A DNA stretch of 40,129 nt from an uncultured Bacteroidales bacterium (lineage in GTDB: Bacteria; Bacteroidota; Bacteroidia; Bacteroidales; Bacteroidaceae), in the NCBI GenBank assembly GCA_902778265.1, contig CACYXI010000050.1, positions 1 to 40,129 of the forward strand, given 5' to 3'. Numbering within the stretch: the first letter of the stretch is position 1; each line of letters opens with the position of its first letter. The notes under the pieces are model-generated. The model had not been told where the DNA came from, did not search any database, and worked only from the letters and a program-made list of their open reading frames with translations. The position numbers and the translations under genes were made by a program. Below, piece by piece: positions 23,991 through 31,298 of the stretch.

Positions 23991-24052
23991 ACCAAACTCG
24001 ATGAAAGTCCGTTCTAAGAGAGTATAAAAAGCGAAGGTTCATCGAGTTTGGT
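23991..24052. repeat. Palindromic element, copy 2 (ACCAAACTCGATGAA arms)
   Basis: Perfect 15-bp arms at 23991-24005 and 24038-24052, identical to those at 754-815, with an unrelated 32-base centre. It lies just upstream of the duplicated Rpn promoter. Confidence 0.75.
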
Positions 24053-24192
24053 TCGGAGGAATAAGGGAGGAGCATGGGAAGAGGGGAAGACATGAAAAGC
24101 CACTTCATTCAGCCTTTTGCCTTTTCTCCGAAGTTAGTTCAATCCAGTTCCAATTCATATTTATAGCATAGATGCAAAATATCTCTATAGTT

Positions 24193-25056
24193 CTATTTCG
24201 CTTTTTCAATCATTGTTCTATACAACTTGCTTTCTTCCGCATTATATATCAGGACTGTCTTGATACTTTTGTGCCAGGTCCAAACCTGAAGGCCTAAAGT
24301 ATCAAACTCATACACATGACGCAATTCTTTTCTTCCGTTAGCCTCTACATGTATCTGCTTGCTATCAGGAGATATTACGTCAAACAATTTTAGAAAAGCA
24401 TCATACCCTAAACCGATAAGGTTTGTATCTTCATAATAACATATTAATTCACATCTAATTGTGTCTATTATATTGTCTCTGCACCATATTTCGATCTTAG
24501 GCAAAGTAAATTTGTAACGCTTGAATGGATATATGGAGTCCTGGACTATCTCGTCATATTTCTTATAGAAGTAATTAGAGATAGGTACATTTAGTTCAAA
24601 TTCCTCATATGATTTGTTTAGTATCAAGTCAGGAATATTTGTATAATTGCTAATTATTATGGTGCGAATTCTATTACGCCACACCCATATCTGCAATCCT
24701 TCCTTGTTGAAATCATAGACATGCTGATTCTGACCATTCTTTCCGTCATCGCCTTCAAGCCAGAAAACATCTTCATTATTCGGAGAAAAATGAAATCGGT
24801 TCAGGAATTCATCGAATTTCAGTCCTATTAGATTGACTCCTTCGTATATACATGTTGTTTCACAAAAGATAGAGTCAATAATATTATTTTTACACCATAC
24901 TTCAACTCCATCGTCATAGAAATCGAAAGCGACTATATCATCATATGGACTATAACTTGCTACTCCATCCTCATGTCTCTTATCGAAGTAATCAGTAACA
25001 TTAGTTCCAAGGATAAAATCATTGTATGATGTGTTTAAAATAAGACCTTTTTCCAT
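24193..25056 (-). CDS. Paralogue 2 of a two-domain putative immunity-type protein
   Basis: A 287-residue soluble protein with two internal repeats: residues about 5-137 and 144-272. Both have the order LILN(T/K)SYxxF, then a W-C-x-(N/D)NIID box, (N/T)LIGLxxDxFL, and a final HVY(D/E)F...GLQ(I/V)W box with a following hydrophobic strand. It is a close paralogue of the next gene upstream (25111-25986), including part of the flanking sequence, so the pair arose by tandem duplication. I do not recognise the family with certainty; the soluble, A+T-rich, duplicated organisation next to an Imm11-like gene fits immunity proteins of a polyimmunity locus. It is probably co-transcribed from 26.5 kb. Confidence 0.7.
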   Translation of the reverse strand: MEKGLILNTSYNDFILGTNVTDYFDKRHEDGVASYSPYDDIVAFDFYDDGVEVWCKNNIIDSIFCETTCIYEGVNLIGLKFDEFLNRFHFSPNNEDVFWLEGDDGKNGQNQHVYDFNKEGLQIWVWRNRIRTIIISNYTNIPDLILNKSYEEFELNVPISNYFYKKYDEIVQDSIYPFKRYKFTLPKIEIWCRDNIIDTIRCELICYYEDTNLIGLGYDAFLKLFDVISPDSKQIHVEANGRKELRHVYEFDTLGLQVWTWHKSIKTVLIYNAEESKLYRTMIEKAK

Positions 25057-25110
25057 AATTATGAGTTGTTATTTAAGAAGAATTGCATAGAAACAAAATA
25101 TCTAACATTT

Positions 25111-25986
25111 CTATTTCGCTCTTTCAATCATTGTTCTATACAACTTGCTTTCTTCTGCATTATATATCAGGACTGTCTTGATGCTTTTGTGCCAAACCCA
25201 AACCTGAAGCCCTAAAGCATCAAACTCATACACATGACGCAATTCTTTTCTTCCGTTGGCATCTACATATATCTGCTTGCTATCAGGAGAAATTACGTCA
25301 AACAATTTTAGGAAAGCATCATATCCTAAACCGACAAGATTAACAGTCTTGTTTTGGTATTCATAAGCACATATTCTTTCATTTATTATGGTATCAACCA
25401 AATCATTTTTACACCATATTTCAACTTCTGGTGAATAGAATTGGTAACGCTTGAATGGGTGAGTCATATCTGGATCTAATTCCTTGTATTTCTTGTAGAA
25501 ATAATTTGATATAGGTACATTAAGTTCAAATTCTTGATATGATTTGTTCAGAATCAAATCTGTACAATTTGAATAATCACTAATTATCACCGTGCGAATT
25601 TTGTTACGCCACACCCATATCTGTAACCCTTCCTTGTCGAAATCATAGACATGCTGATTCTGACCATTCTTTCCGTTACCGTCTTCAAGCCAAATAATAT
25701 CTTCATCATTCGGGGAAAAGTGAAAACGGTTCAGGAATTCATCGAATTTCATCCCTATCAGATTGACTCCTTCGTATATACAAGTTTTTGTGCAACAGAT
25801 AGATTCTATAATGTTATTTTCACACCAGATATCGACTTCATCTTCATAGAAATCGAAAGAGACTGTATCACTATAGGGACTATCACTTGCTACTCCATCT
25901 TCATGTCTCTTATCGAAGTAATCAGAGACATGAGTTCCAAGGATAAAATCATTGTATGATGTGTTTAAAATAAGACCTTTTTCCAT
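25111..25986 (-). CDS. Paralogue 1 of a two-domain putative immunity-type protein
   Basis: A 291-residue protein with the same two-repeat structure as its neighbour. The first repeat is nearly identical between the two paralogues, while the second differs more, with an insertion (YEYQNKTVNLVGLG) and different residues around IWCKNDLVDTI. That pattern suggests divergence of specificity in the second half. It has no signal peptide or membrane segment. It starts 8 bp downstream of a secreted-protein gene and precedes the second paralogue by 54 bp, so the three probably form an operon. Function unknown; a cognate immunity protein to a contact-dependent toxin is an inference from context only. Confidence 0.7.
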   Translation of the reverse strand: MEKGLILNTSYNDFILGTHVSDYFDKRHEDGVASDSPYSDTVSFDFYEDEVDIWCENNIIESICCTKTCIYEGVNLIGMKFDEFLNRFHFSPNDEDIIWLEDGNGKNGQNQHVYDFDKEGLQIWVWRNKIRTVIISDYSNCTDLILNKSYQEFELNVPISNYFYKKYKELDPDMTHPFKRYQFYSPEVEIWCKNDLVDTIINERICAYEYQNKTVNLVGLGYDAFLKLFDVISPDSKQIYVDANGRKELRHVYEFDALGLQVWVWHKSIKTVLIYNAEESKLYRTMIERAK

Positions 25987-25993
25987 AATTATT

Positions 25994-26467
25994 CTATAAT
26001 GTCACTATTTCTTGACTCACACGTTTCCAACTATTTGTTTTTGAATCATATTTATATTTAAAATGTATTGAATCAGAAGACTGAATCTTACATTCTTTCC
26101 TGTTTTTATAAGATATGTATCTACTAACAATACTTACAACAAAATTTTCATCTTGAAAATTTAAGAATACAGAAGCTGAAGTGATACCGCTTTCATTGTG
26201 CTTCTTTAATTTTTTAATTGCGTAATAACTACCATCATGAAATATCAAATTGTTGTTTTTATTAAAATCGTAACCTAAAGGAAATCCTTTCATGCATACG
26301 AATCTATCAGTTTGTTTAGTAATATTATTCTTCATACGAATAGAATCTTGTATGTTGAAATAATTAACTAAAGACTCTTCAAGTATGGAATTGATAACAT
26401 TTTCCGTTTGACAATATACTGCATGTGAAACACACATAAACGAAAATAAACAAATTAGAAATCTCAT
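25994..26467 (-). CDS. Secreted hypothetical protein
   Basis: A 157-residue protein with a clear signal peptide (MRFLICLFSFMCVSHAVYCQ), so the mature protein of about 137 residues is exported. The rest is mostly predicted beta strands with many Asn/Lys/Ser (VSIVSRYISYKNRKECKIQ, HFKYKYDSKTNSWKR). I recognise no family. It is the first gene of a probable three-gene unit with the two paralogous proteins, ending 8 bp before the next start. A TACCTTTG -7 box lies about 60 bases upstream. An exported first gene with two cytoplasmic companions could mean that the periplasm and cytoplasm are both protected, but this is speculation. Confidence 0.75.
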   Translation of the reverse strand: MRFLICLFSFMCVSHAVYCQTENVINSILEESLVNYFNIQDSIRMKNNITKQTDRFVCMKGFPLGYDFNKNNNLIFHDGSYYAIKKLKKHNESGITSASVFLNFQDENFVVSIVSRYISYKNRKECKIQSSDSIHFKYKYDSKTNSWKRVSQEIVTL

Positions 26468-26527
26468 AGACGTGTCATTTTTGAGGATTGATTAGGTCTT
26501 TGTAGAAATAAAGACTAAAGGATGTTG

Positions 26528-26535
26528 CAAAGGTA
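26528..26535 (-). promoter_or_regulatory. Probable -7 box for the three-gene accessory unit
   Basis: TACCTTTG on the minus strand, about 60 bases before the start codon at 26467. The -33 element is not clear. Confidence 0.4.
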
Positions 26536-26731
26536 AGCATTTTATTTTAAAAGAAAGAATAAATTCTTAGAAAGTGTTCCAGTATCTACATTTTTTTGAA
26601 AACAAAGTTTCTGGATTACTTTTTTCTTTCTACGAAGCCCTCTTTTTGAAAGGGGCTGACATAAATTTGAAATATTATAAATTGCAATGCTGAGATTGCA
26701 ATTTGGTATTCAAAAAAAGAGTTTTGAAAAA

Positions 26732-27050
26732 ACTCGTCACTCATCACCCGTAACGCTGTAAGTTATTATGTCTTTGATGTTTACAGCGCTGATTCACCCT
26801 ATGCCACTCGTCACCCAACTCATCACCCAAAACTGTGTATCTTGCTGATAATATGAATGTTACATGCATGATTTACCCTCTCACCACTCGTCACCCATTT
26901 TTAGGGTGACGAGTGAATTGGGTCTGCAAGTTGTTCTATATCAGATTGATATGCTACTTGGGGGTGATGAGTGGGTGACGAGTGAAACGAAATGAATCAC
27001 CGCTGCAACTGTCTGGCTCACATATTATTACAGCGCTACGGGTGACGAGT
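26732..27050. repeat. 320-bp nested imperfect palindrome with iterated CTCGTCACCC / GGGTGACGAG
   Basis: Left half: CTCGTCAC and CTCATCACCC boxes at 26733-26749, 26807-26828 and 26886-26896. Right half: the complements at 26904-26914, 26962-26983 and 27040-27050. The centre is a perfect 12-bp hairpin (CACTCGTCACCC, 7 bases, complement; 26885-26915). Flanking sequence also pairs loosely (CGTAACGCTGTAA left, TTACAGCGCTACG right). In 26962-26983 the motif has an 11-bp period. No gene is seen between 26468 and 27472. Confidence 0.8.
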
Positions 27051-27128
27051 TGCAGAGTGGTGTTGAAATTCTTTTTTTCTTTCTGTAAAAGTTAGCGATA
27101 TGATAGTTTGTTATGCCTCCGTTGATCC

Positions 27129-27229
27129 TTCGCTTTAGTTTCGCTTCTCCTTCGCTACTAATCCACTTCAAATCCGTTCCTAATAATGGGACTTACATGG
27201 GATTTGCAACGGACTTACATAGGAGCTAC
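27129..27229. repeat. Two adjacent 11-bp-period arrays
   Basis: Five units of the TTCGCTTCTCC/TCCGTTCCTAA type (27129, 27140, 27151, 27162, 27173) and four of the ATGGGACTTAC type (27186, 27197, 27208, 27219). Same order and orientation as 1245-1337. They end about 245 bp before the 63-aa gene. Confidence 0.8.
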
Positions 27230-27472
27230 TTTGGATCAAGAAAAAGATGTCCGATGTATAATTATTGTTAAAAAGTGTGTGTTAATGGGTGTAAATACAA
27301 AATTTTTGTTTAACTTCGCAACGAAATCCTTAATATAATCTCGGCATATATCAATTATGTTACTCAGGTTCGGATGAGATTTTATCATAATTCCGTAATG
27401 GTGATTAAGATTTTGCTTTTGAGATCATTAAACACTTATTTTACATTATAAACCCCTTAATAAGAAGACAAA

Positions 27473-27664
27473 ATGAAAAAGAATTATTACACTCCTCAAC
27501 TTAGGTTTCATAAGTTAAGATTTAATGCTGCAATACAAGCTGCAAGTGGAGAAAATCCTGCTCGCATTAGTATGGGAGGTTCAAATGGTTTTGACGGAGG
27601 TCCATTCGAAATGGATGCTAAGGGCTATAGCTCTTTCTACTATGATGAGGACGAGGAATATTGA
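27473..27664 (+). CDS. 63-aa Bacteroidetes small peptide (MKKNYYTPQ type)
   Basis: A small protein starting MKKNYYTPQLRFHKLRFNAA, followed by AASGENPARISMGG, a Gly-rich stretch and an acidic, aromatic end (YSSFYYDEDEEY). It resembles the many short Bacteroidetes proteins that begin MKKxYxxPxx, continue with a hydrophobic stretch and have a small-residue SG-like segment, often in tandem sets; their function is not established and some have been considered precursor peptides. Here there is one copy, no modifying enzyme or transporter next to it, and about 1 kb of structured non-coding DNA upstream. No consensus promoter was found directly ahead. The start follows AATAAGAAGACAAA. Whether it is secreted or processed cannot be decided from sequence. 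Confidence 0.6.
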   Translation: MKKNYYTPQLRFHKLRFNAAIQAASGENPARISMGGSNGFDGGPFEMDAKGYSSFYYDEDEEY

Positions 27665-27742
27665 CCTAAAGAGAATTTGTAAGGAATTATTGTTTCGGAA
27701 GTTCATAATAGCCTGGAAGCTGTACCTAATTGACTTTTTATT

Positions 27743-27998
27743 CAATATGTTGATAAATTCTCGAAAAAGCATCTTGCAAGTCCTGTTAGGACGGCATATC
27801 ATAGGATGGGGGGTAACCCTATCTATTGGTGCATATTGAGAGCTAAAGCCCTGTCAGGGCGACATAATTCCATGTTTCTCAGCTTGATATGAAATTATAT
27901 CGCACCTACGGAGCTTTTGAAAATATATACGTCTATGATACGTGGGTTGCACCCACACCTATATTATTTCGCCTTTACAAGGCTTTATCATCACATTG
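27743..27998. repeat. MITE-like element with terminal inverted repeats, copy 2
   Basis: Bounded by CAATATGTTGATAA (27743-27756) and TTATCATCACATTG (27985-27998), with GCCCTGTCAGGGCG, a GTGGGTTGCACCCAC hairpin and GCCTTTACAAGGC inside. It is a longer relative of 11454-11650. Confidence 0.82.
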
Positions 27999-28015
27999 AA
28001 TTATTTTTTCGCTAT

Positions 28016-28146
28016 GTACTGCCCTCCAGGCAGTAGATGGATTATGTTTTTAATCCTCGCACATCCTCGTTTCACTCGTATGTACGGGGGTCTTCCCTAT
28101 AGTCAGGCGCTACGCGGAGTCCTAATAGTATTGCCTTCCAGGCAAT
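28016..28146. repeat. REP-like element, copy 3 (short form)
   Basis: TGTACTGCCCTCCAGGCAGT at the left, ATTGCCTTCCAGGCAAT at the right, with GGCGCTACGCGGAGTCC inside as in copies 1 and 2. The middle instead holds the CGTTTCACTCGTATGTACG module found beside copy 1. It abuts the previous MITE-like element. Confidence 0.82.
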
Positions 28147-28167
28147 TCCGAATTCACTAAATTTAAA

Positions 28168-28195
28168 TAAAAAAAGAGGAAGGGTTACTTCCTCT
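28168..28195 (-). terminator. Intrinsic terminator overlapping the rlpA stop
   Basis: On the minus strand AGAGGAAG-TAACC-CTTCCTCT followed by a T-run. The left arm is made of the last Lys/Arg codons and the loop contains the TAA stop, so the terminator is folded from the coding end itself. Confidence 0.75.
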
Positions 28196-28799
28196 TTTTC
28201 TTCGTTTTAGAGTTCTTCTTAGTTGCAGTTTTTGTTTTAGTTTTTGTTTTCCCCCCTGTTTGGGGCTTTATATTACTGTTTTGTTCTTTTGTTTTCTCTG
28301 TAGAGTTGAGGGCGAGTTTTTCTTCGCTCTTGTCGTGTCGGGCTTTGGTCCAGACGGCATTGTAATCCTCGTCAACTGCACTTACCTCGTGCTCTTCGAG
28401 ATCAATCTCTGGTAGAGTCTCTGGATCTAATGCGTATGGAATGCCCATATCTGGGTGATACTCACTTACTTCTACGGCCACCACGCCTTTGGTTGTCATA
28501 CCTATCTGTTCGGCGGCGGCGTATGTGAGGTCGATGATTCTACCTTTTATATGCGGACCTCGGTCAACAACGGTTACAATTACGTGCTTGTTGTTTGTCA
28601 GGTTTCTGACCAGGAGTTTTGTGCCGAAAGGGTATGTGCGATGGGCGCAAACGAGAGAGTCGTGATGCAATCGTGTACCGCTGCTCGTCTTAGCTCCAGT
28701 TGCTCTTTTTGAGTAGTACGAAGCCTTACCTCTCTGTTGTGCGTATGTGCATAACAAAGTGGTAACTAACAAACATATTATAATAGCTAATTTCTTCGT
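28185..28799 (-). CDS. rlpA: RlpA-like septal ring lytic transglycosylase, non-ATG start
   Basis: The RlpA double-psi beta-barrel is clear: GKASYYSKRATGAKTSSGTR, then TYPFGTKLLVRNLTNNKHV, VTVVDRGPHIKGRIIDLTYA. This type cleaves glycan strands lacking stem peptides and acts outside the cytoplasm. The C-terminus is a Lys/Thr-rich tail (KTKTKTKTATKKNSKTKKKRK-like) instead of a SPOR domain. The natural N-terminus would be TKKLAIIICLLVTTLLCTYA, a good signal peptide, but its first codon is ACG (28797-28799) where ATG is expected. No in-frame ATG exists between this point and the upstream stop. A TTG at 28772 would lose the positive charges. So the gene either uses a rare start or has lost it. It has a good promoter and terminator and is otherwise intact. 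Confidence 0.8.
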   Translation of the reverse strand, partial: TKKLAIIICLLVTTLLCTYAQQRGKASYYSKRATGAKTSSGTRLHHDSLVCAHRTYPFGTKLLVRNLTNNKHVIVTVVDRGPHIKGRIIDLTYAAAEQIGMTTKGVVAVEVSEYHPDMGIPYALDPETLPEIDLEEHEVSAVDEDYNAVWTKARHDKSEEKLALNSTEKTKEQNSNIKPQTGGKTKTKTKTATKKNSKTKKKRK

Positions 28800-28873
28800 C
28801 TGTTTAAGTTTTAGGCTTGCAGAATGGAGATTTCCTGATTATCTCATTCTATCTTGTTTGAAATTTTCGGGTA

Positions 28874-28905
28874 CAAAAGTAATCGTTTTTGTGCAAATTG
28901 CCAAA
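28874..28905 (-). promoter_or_regulatory. Promoter of the rlpA gene
   Basis: On the minus strand: TTTG (28902-28905), 20 bases, TACTTTTG (28874-28881). Full consensus; the leader to the ACG codon is about 70 bases. Confidence 0.7.
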
Positions 28906-28961
28906 AATATTTAGTTAATTCTTCTAAAAACTTATTAATAATCAGAAAGTTGAGGAAAAAT

Positions 28962-29356
28962 TTAAGATATTAAGAGATGAAGGAATTAAGAAATTAAGAT
29001 GAAGTGTGTTCGAAATAATCGCACCTTTGGTGCTAATCTTGACATAATTTGAAATGTCCTAATAAATGCAACTTCGTTGCTTGGTTTTACAGAAAATTTT
29101 TCGCAAAGCTCAACAAGCTAAAACTGTTCTTCACGGTGACCAGAAAATTTAACTCAGAAAATTTTAATTTTCTGGTAATTTTCTAAAAATTTTTGTTCCG
29201 CAAACAGCAGTTTGCTGCTAAAATAACATAGTTTTTAATTCGTTGAACTCACTTAATCTTTATAAATTTCATCGAACTGGCATGAATTTTTGCGGAAATT
29301 GTCTTTGGGAGATTTAATCTATTAATCTCTTAATTTCTTAATATTTTTAATCTCTC
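28962..29356. repeat. Long AT-rich inverted-repeat element
   Basis: Left arm GAAGGAATTAAGAAATTAAG (about 28979-28998), right arm TCTTAATTTCTTAATA (about 29328-29343), each with further imperfect pairing outward. Inside are small hairpins such as GCACCTTTGGTGC, GCAACTTCGTTGC, CAGAAAATTTTAATTTTCTG and AGCAGTTTGCTGCT. It ends at the gldH stop codon. No gene is seen. Confidence 0.65.
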
Positions 29357-29833
29357 TTAATGTCTTAATAGCCTTATGCCGATATCTGAGATACCTGGCA
29401 GGATGTCACGCTTCATGGCATGTCGAATCGTGATATGGATGGAATCTTCTTCTGAATAATAGTCCTTGCTAACAGGGAGGGTGTATTGGAAATAGGAAAT
29501 GCCGTTGCCTATGAAACGACCGTCCTTACTTGTCACGTTGAAGCAGATGGTGTCAGTTCTGCGATGAAGGCTTGGGTAGATTTCCTGTTCCATAATAAGG
29601 TACAGCTTGCGGAATGGATAGGCACCATTGAGGCGCAGACCTACAATAGTCTCGTATTCCCCTCCTTTCTTCAATGGTTCCACCTCGTAGCGTAGGGTGT
29701 CGTTCTTTTCCCAACCGTCAATAGGCGTGTGGGCATAATGATAATAAGGTGTGTTTGTATCGCATGAGGTTATCCCCATTACGATACAAACACAATATAG
29801 GGTATATAGAAATAGCTTTCGCATTTCCTTCAT
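29357..29833 (-). CDS. gldH: Gliding-motility-type lipoprotein GldH
   Basis: 158 residues from the ATG at 29833 (MKEMRKLF; the ATG at 29824 is equally possible; a longer frame to 29872 is unlikely because its first 13 residues are polar and precede the signal). A lipoprotein signal ends at GITSCD. The mature part matches GldH: YYHYAHTPIDGWEKNDTLRY, GLRLNGAYPFRKLYLIMEQE, GISYFQYTLPV and the C-terminal RHAMKRDILPGISDIGIRL. GldH was defined in gliding Bacteroidetes, where it is needed for motility; non-gliding Bacteroidales also keep it, with unclear role. It is last in the holB-ricT-gldH order that is conserved in the phylum, but separated from ricT by a 130-bp MITE-like element. Confidence 0.9.
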   Translation of the reverse strand: MKEMRKLFLYTLYCVCIVMGITSCDTNTPYYHYAHTPIDGWEKNDTLRYEVEPLKKGGEYETIVGLRLNGAYPFRKLYLIMEQEIYPSLHRRTDTICFNVTSKDGRFIGNGISYFQYTLPVSKDYYSEEDSIHITIRHAMKRDILPGISDIGIRLLRH

Positions 29834-29865
29834 ACTTTGATGTGTGTTCGACGAATTCATACAAA

Positions 29866-29997
29866 TGCGCACCTTTGGTGCTTGAACTGATAATAATTGC
29901 CAATCTTACCAATCTTTTACCATAAATTTTATTTTTTATTGGGTAAAGATTGCGTAGATTGGTAATTATTGTCAGTTAAAAGCAGCTTGCTGCCATA
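29866..29997. repeat. MITE-like palindromic element, copy 2 (inverted)
   Basis: Same element as 6533-6662 in the opposite orientation: AACTGATAATAATTGCC, later GGTAATTATTGTCAGTT and GCAGCTTGCTGC. It lies between ricT and gldH. Confidence 0.85.
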
Positions 29998-30054
29998 TAG
30001 AAGATCTTCATCGAACTAACGTTACTTTACTCTTTTTACCTTACTCTTTCAACC

Positions 30055-31254
30055 TTATTCTTTACCCTCTTTACTCTCTTTTCCCTTGTGCTGGTGATTG
30101 CCGTTCTTGTTCTGCTGGTCATTACCGCCTTTGTTCTGCTCACCACCACCTTTGTTCTTCTTCTTCTTTTTCTTCTTCTTTGCCTTGTCGAAACGAGCGA
30201 TGTCAGCATCAGCAAGAAGATCCTTCGGACGCTGAGGCTCTTTGCCTGAGCCGTCGGATGTGAGTTGTAGAGGCTTCTCGCCACGCTTGTTCATCTCTAT
30301 AATCTCTAAGGCACGCTCAGCAGAGATCGTCTCAAGATTGGCTGCAAGGCGCTTGTCGGTAGAGTAGGTGACTATGCCGGCAAGGATGTCCTGCTTAAAG
30401 ATGTAATAGTCGTTGTCGGCAGTCTGGAGCACGGCGTCCTTTGGTGGCATCTTCTTGCCAGCCTCCATATAGCAATCCACCTCGTAGTTGAGACAGCACT
30501 TCAACTTGGCGCACATACCTGCAAGTTTCTGTGGATTGAGCGAGATGTCTTGTAAGCGTGCTGCTGTGGTAGAGACACTTGAGAAGTTCTTCATCCATGT
30601 GGCACAGCAGAGCTCGCGACCGCAAGGGCCAGTACCGCCTATACGACCTGCCTCCTGACGTGCTCCGATCTGTTTCATCTCGATACGCACATGGAAGGTG
30701 TTTGCCAATACCTTGATGAGCTGACGGAAATCTACACGCTCGTCGGCTATGTAGTAAAAGATTGCCTTGTTGCCGTCGCCCTGATATTCTACGTCACCTA
30801 TCTTCATGTTCAGACCAAGCTCGTTGGCTATCTTACGGCTCTGAATCATAGTGGAGTGTTCGCGTGACTTTGCCTCCTCATATTTCTCCATATCCACATC
30901 ACGCGCAAAGCGATATACGCGCTTGATGTCGTCGGCAGACTTCAGGTTTGCCTTCTTCACCTGCATGATAGCGAGGCGACCAGTAAGCGTCACAACACCG
31001 ATGTCGTGACCAGGGGTAGCCTCTACTGCAACCCAGTCGCCTTTCTTCAGGTCAAGGCTATTGATGTTGTGGTAATATCCCTTGCGGGTATTCTTGAACT
31101 GTACCTCTACAAGGTCGGTACTCTCGTTGTTGCCTGGAATGTCTGCAAGCCAGTCGTACACGTTGAGCTGATGATCAGAACGTGAGCAACTCTTACGGCA
31201 CAGACCGCGTCCGCAACCTGTTGCGAGAGTAAATGTCATATCTTTATAATCCAT
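30055..31254 (-). CDS. ricT: PSP1-domain protein, RicT/YaaT-like
   Basis: A 399-residue protein. An N-terminal Cys cluster CGRGLCRKSC (residues 14-23) precedes the PSP1 domain (about 45-250, with GDWVAVEATPGHDIGVVTLT). The conserved end motifs GRIGGTGPCGRELCC and KLKCCLNYE follow. These match RicT/YaaT, whose Bacillus counterpart is part of an Fe-S-bearing complex that affects RNA maturation through RNase Y. The N-terminal and internal Cys residues suit metal or cluster binding. The C-terminal 60 residues are a low-complexity Lys, then Gly/Asn/Gln/His tail (KKKKKKKKNKGGGEQNKGG and following), expected to be disordered and possibly nucleic-acid-binding. It lies downstream of holB and upstream of gldH, as in other Bacteroidetes. 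Confidence 0.92.
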   Translation of the reverse strand: MDYKDMTFTLATGCGRGLCRKSCSRSDHQLNVYDWLADIPGNNESTDLVEVQFKNTRKGYYHNINSLDLKKGDWVAVEATPGHDIGVVTLTGRLAIMQVKKANLKSADDIKRVYRFARDVDMEKYEEAKSREHSTMIQSRKIANELGLNMKIGDVEYQGDGNKAIFYYIADERVDFRQLIKVLANTFHVRIEMKQIGARQEAGRIGGTGPCGRELCCATWMKNFSSVSTTAARLQDISLNPQKLAGMCAKLKCCLNYEVDCYMEAGKKMPPKDAVLQTADNDYYIFKQDILAGIVTYSTDKRLAANLETISAERALEIIEMNKRGEKPLQLTSDGSGKEPQRPKDLLADADIARFDKAKKKKKKKKNKGGGEQNKGGNDQQNKNGNHQHKGKESKEGKE

Positions 31255-31257
31255 TTT

Positions 31258-31290
31258 GGCTAATTACTAATTACTAATTACAAATTACCC
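31258..31290. repeat. Fragment of the AT-rich GTAATTAGTAATT repeat
   Basis: GGCTAATTACTAATTACTAA and TTACAAATTACC fill the holB-ricT junction; related to 5776-5878. Confidence 0.5.
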
Positions 31291-31298
31291 AGAGTCAG

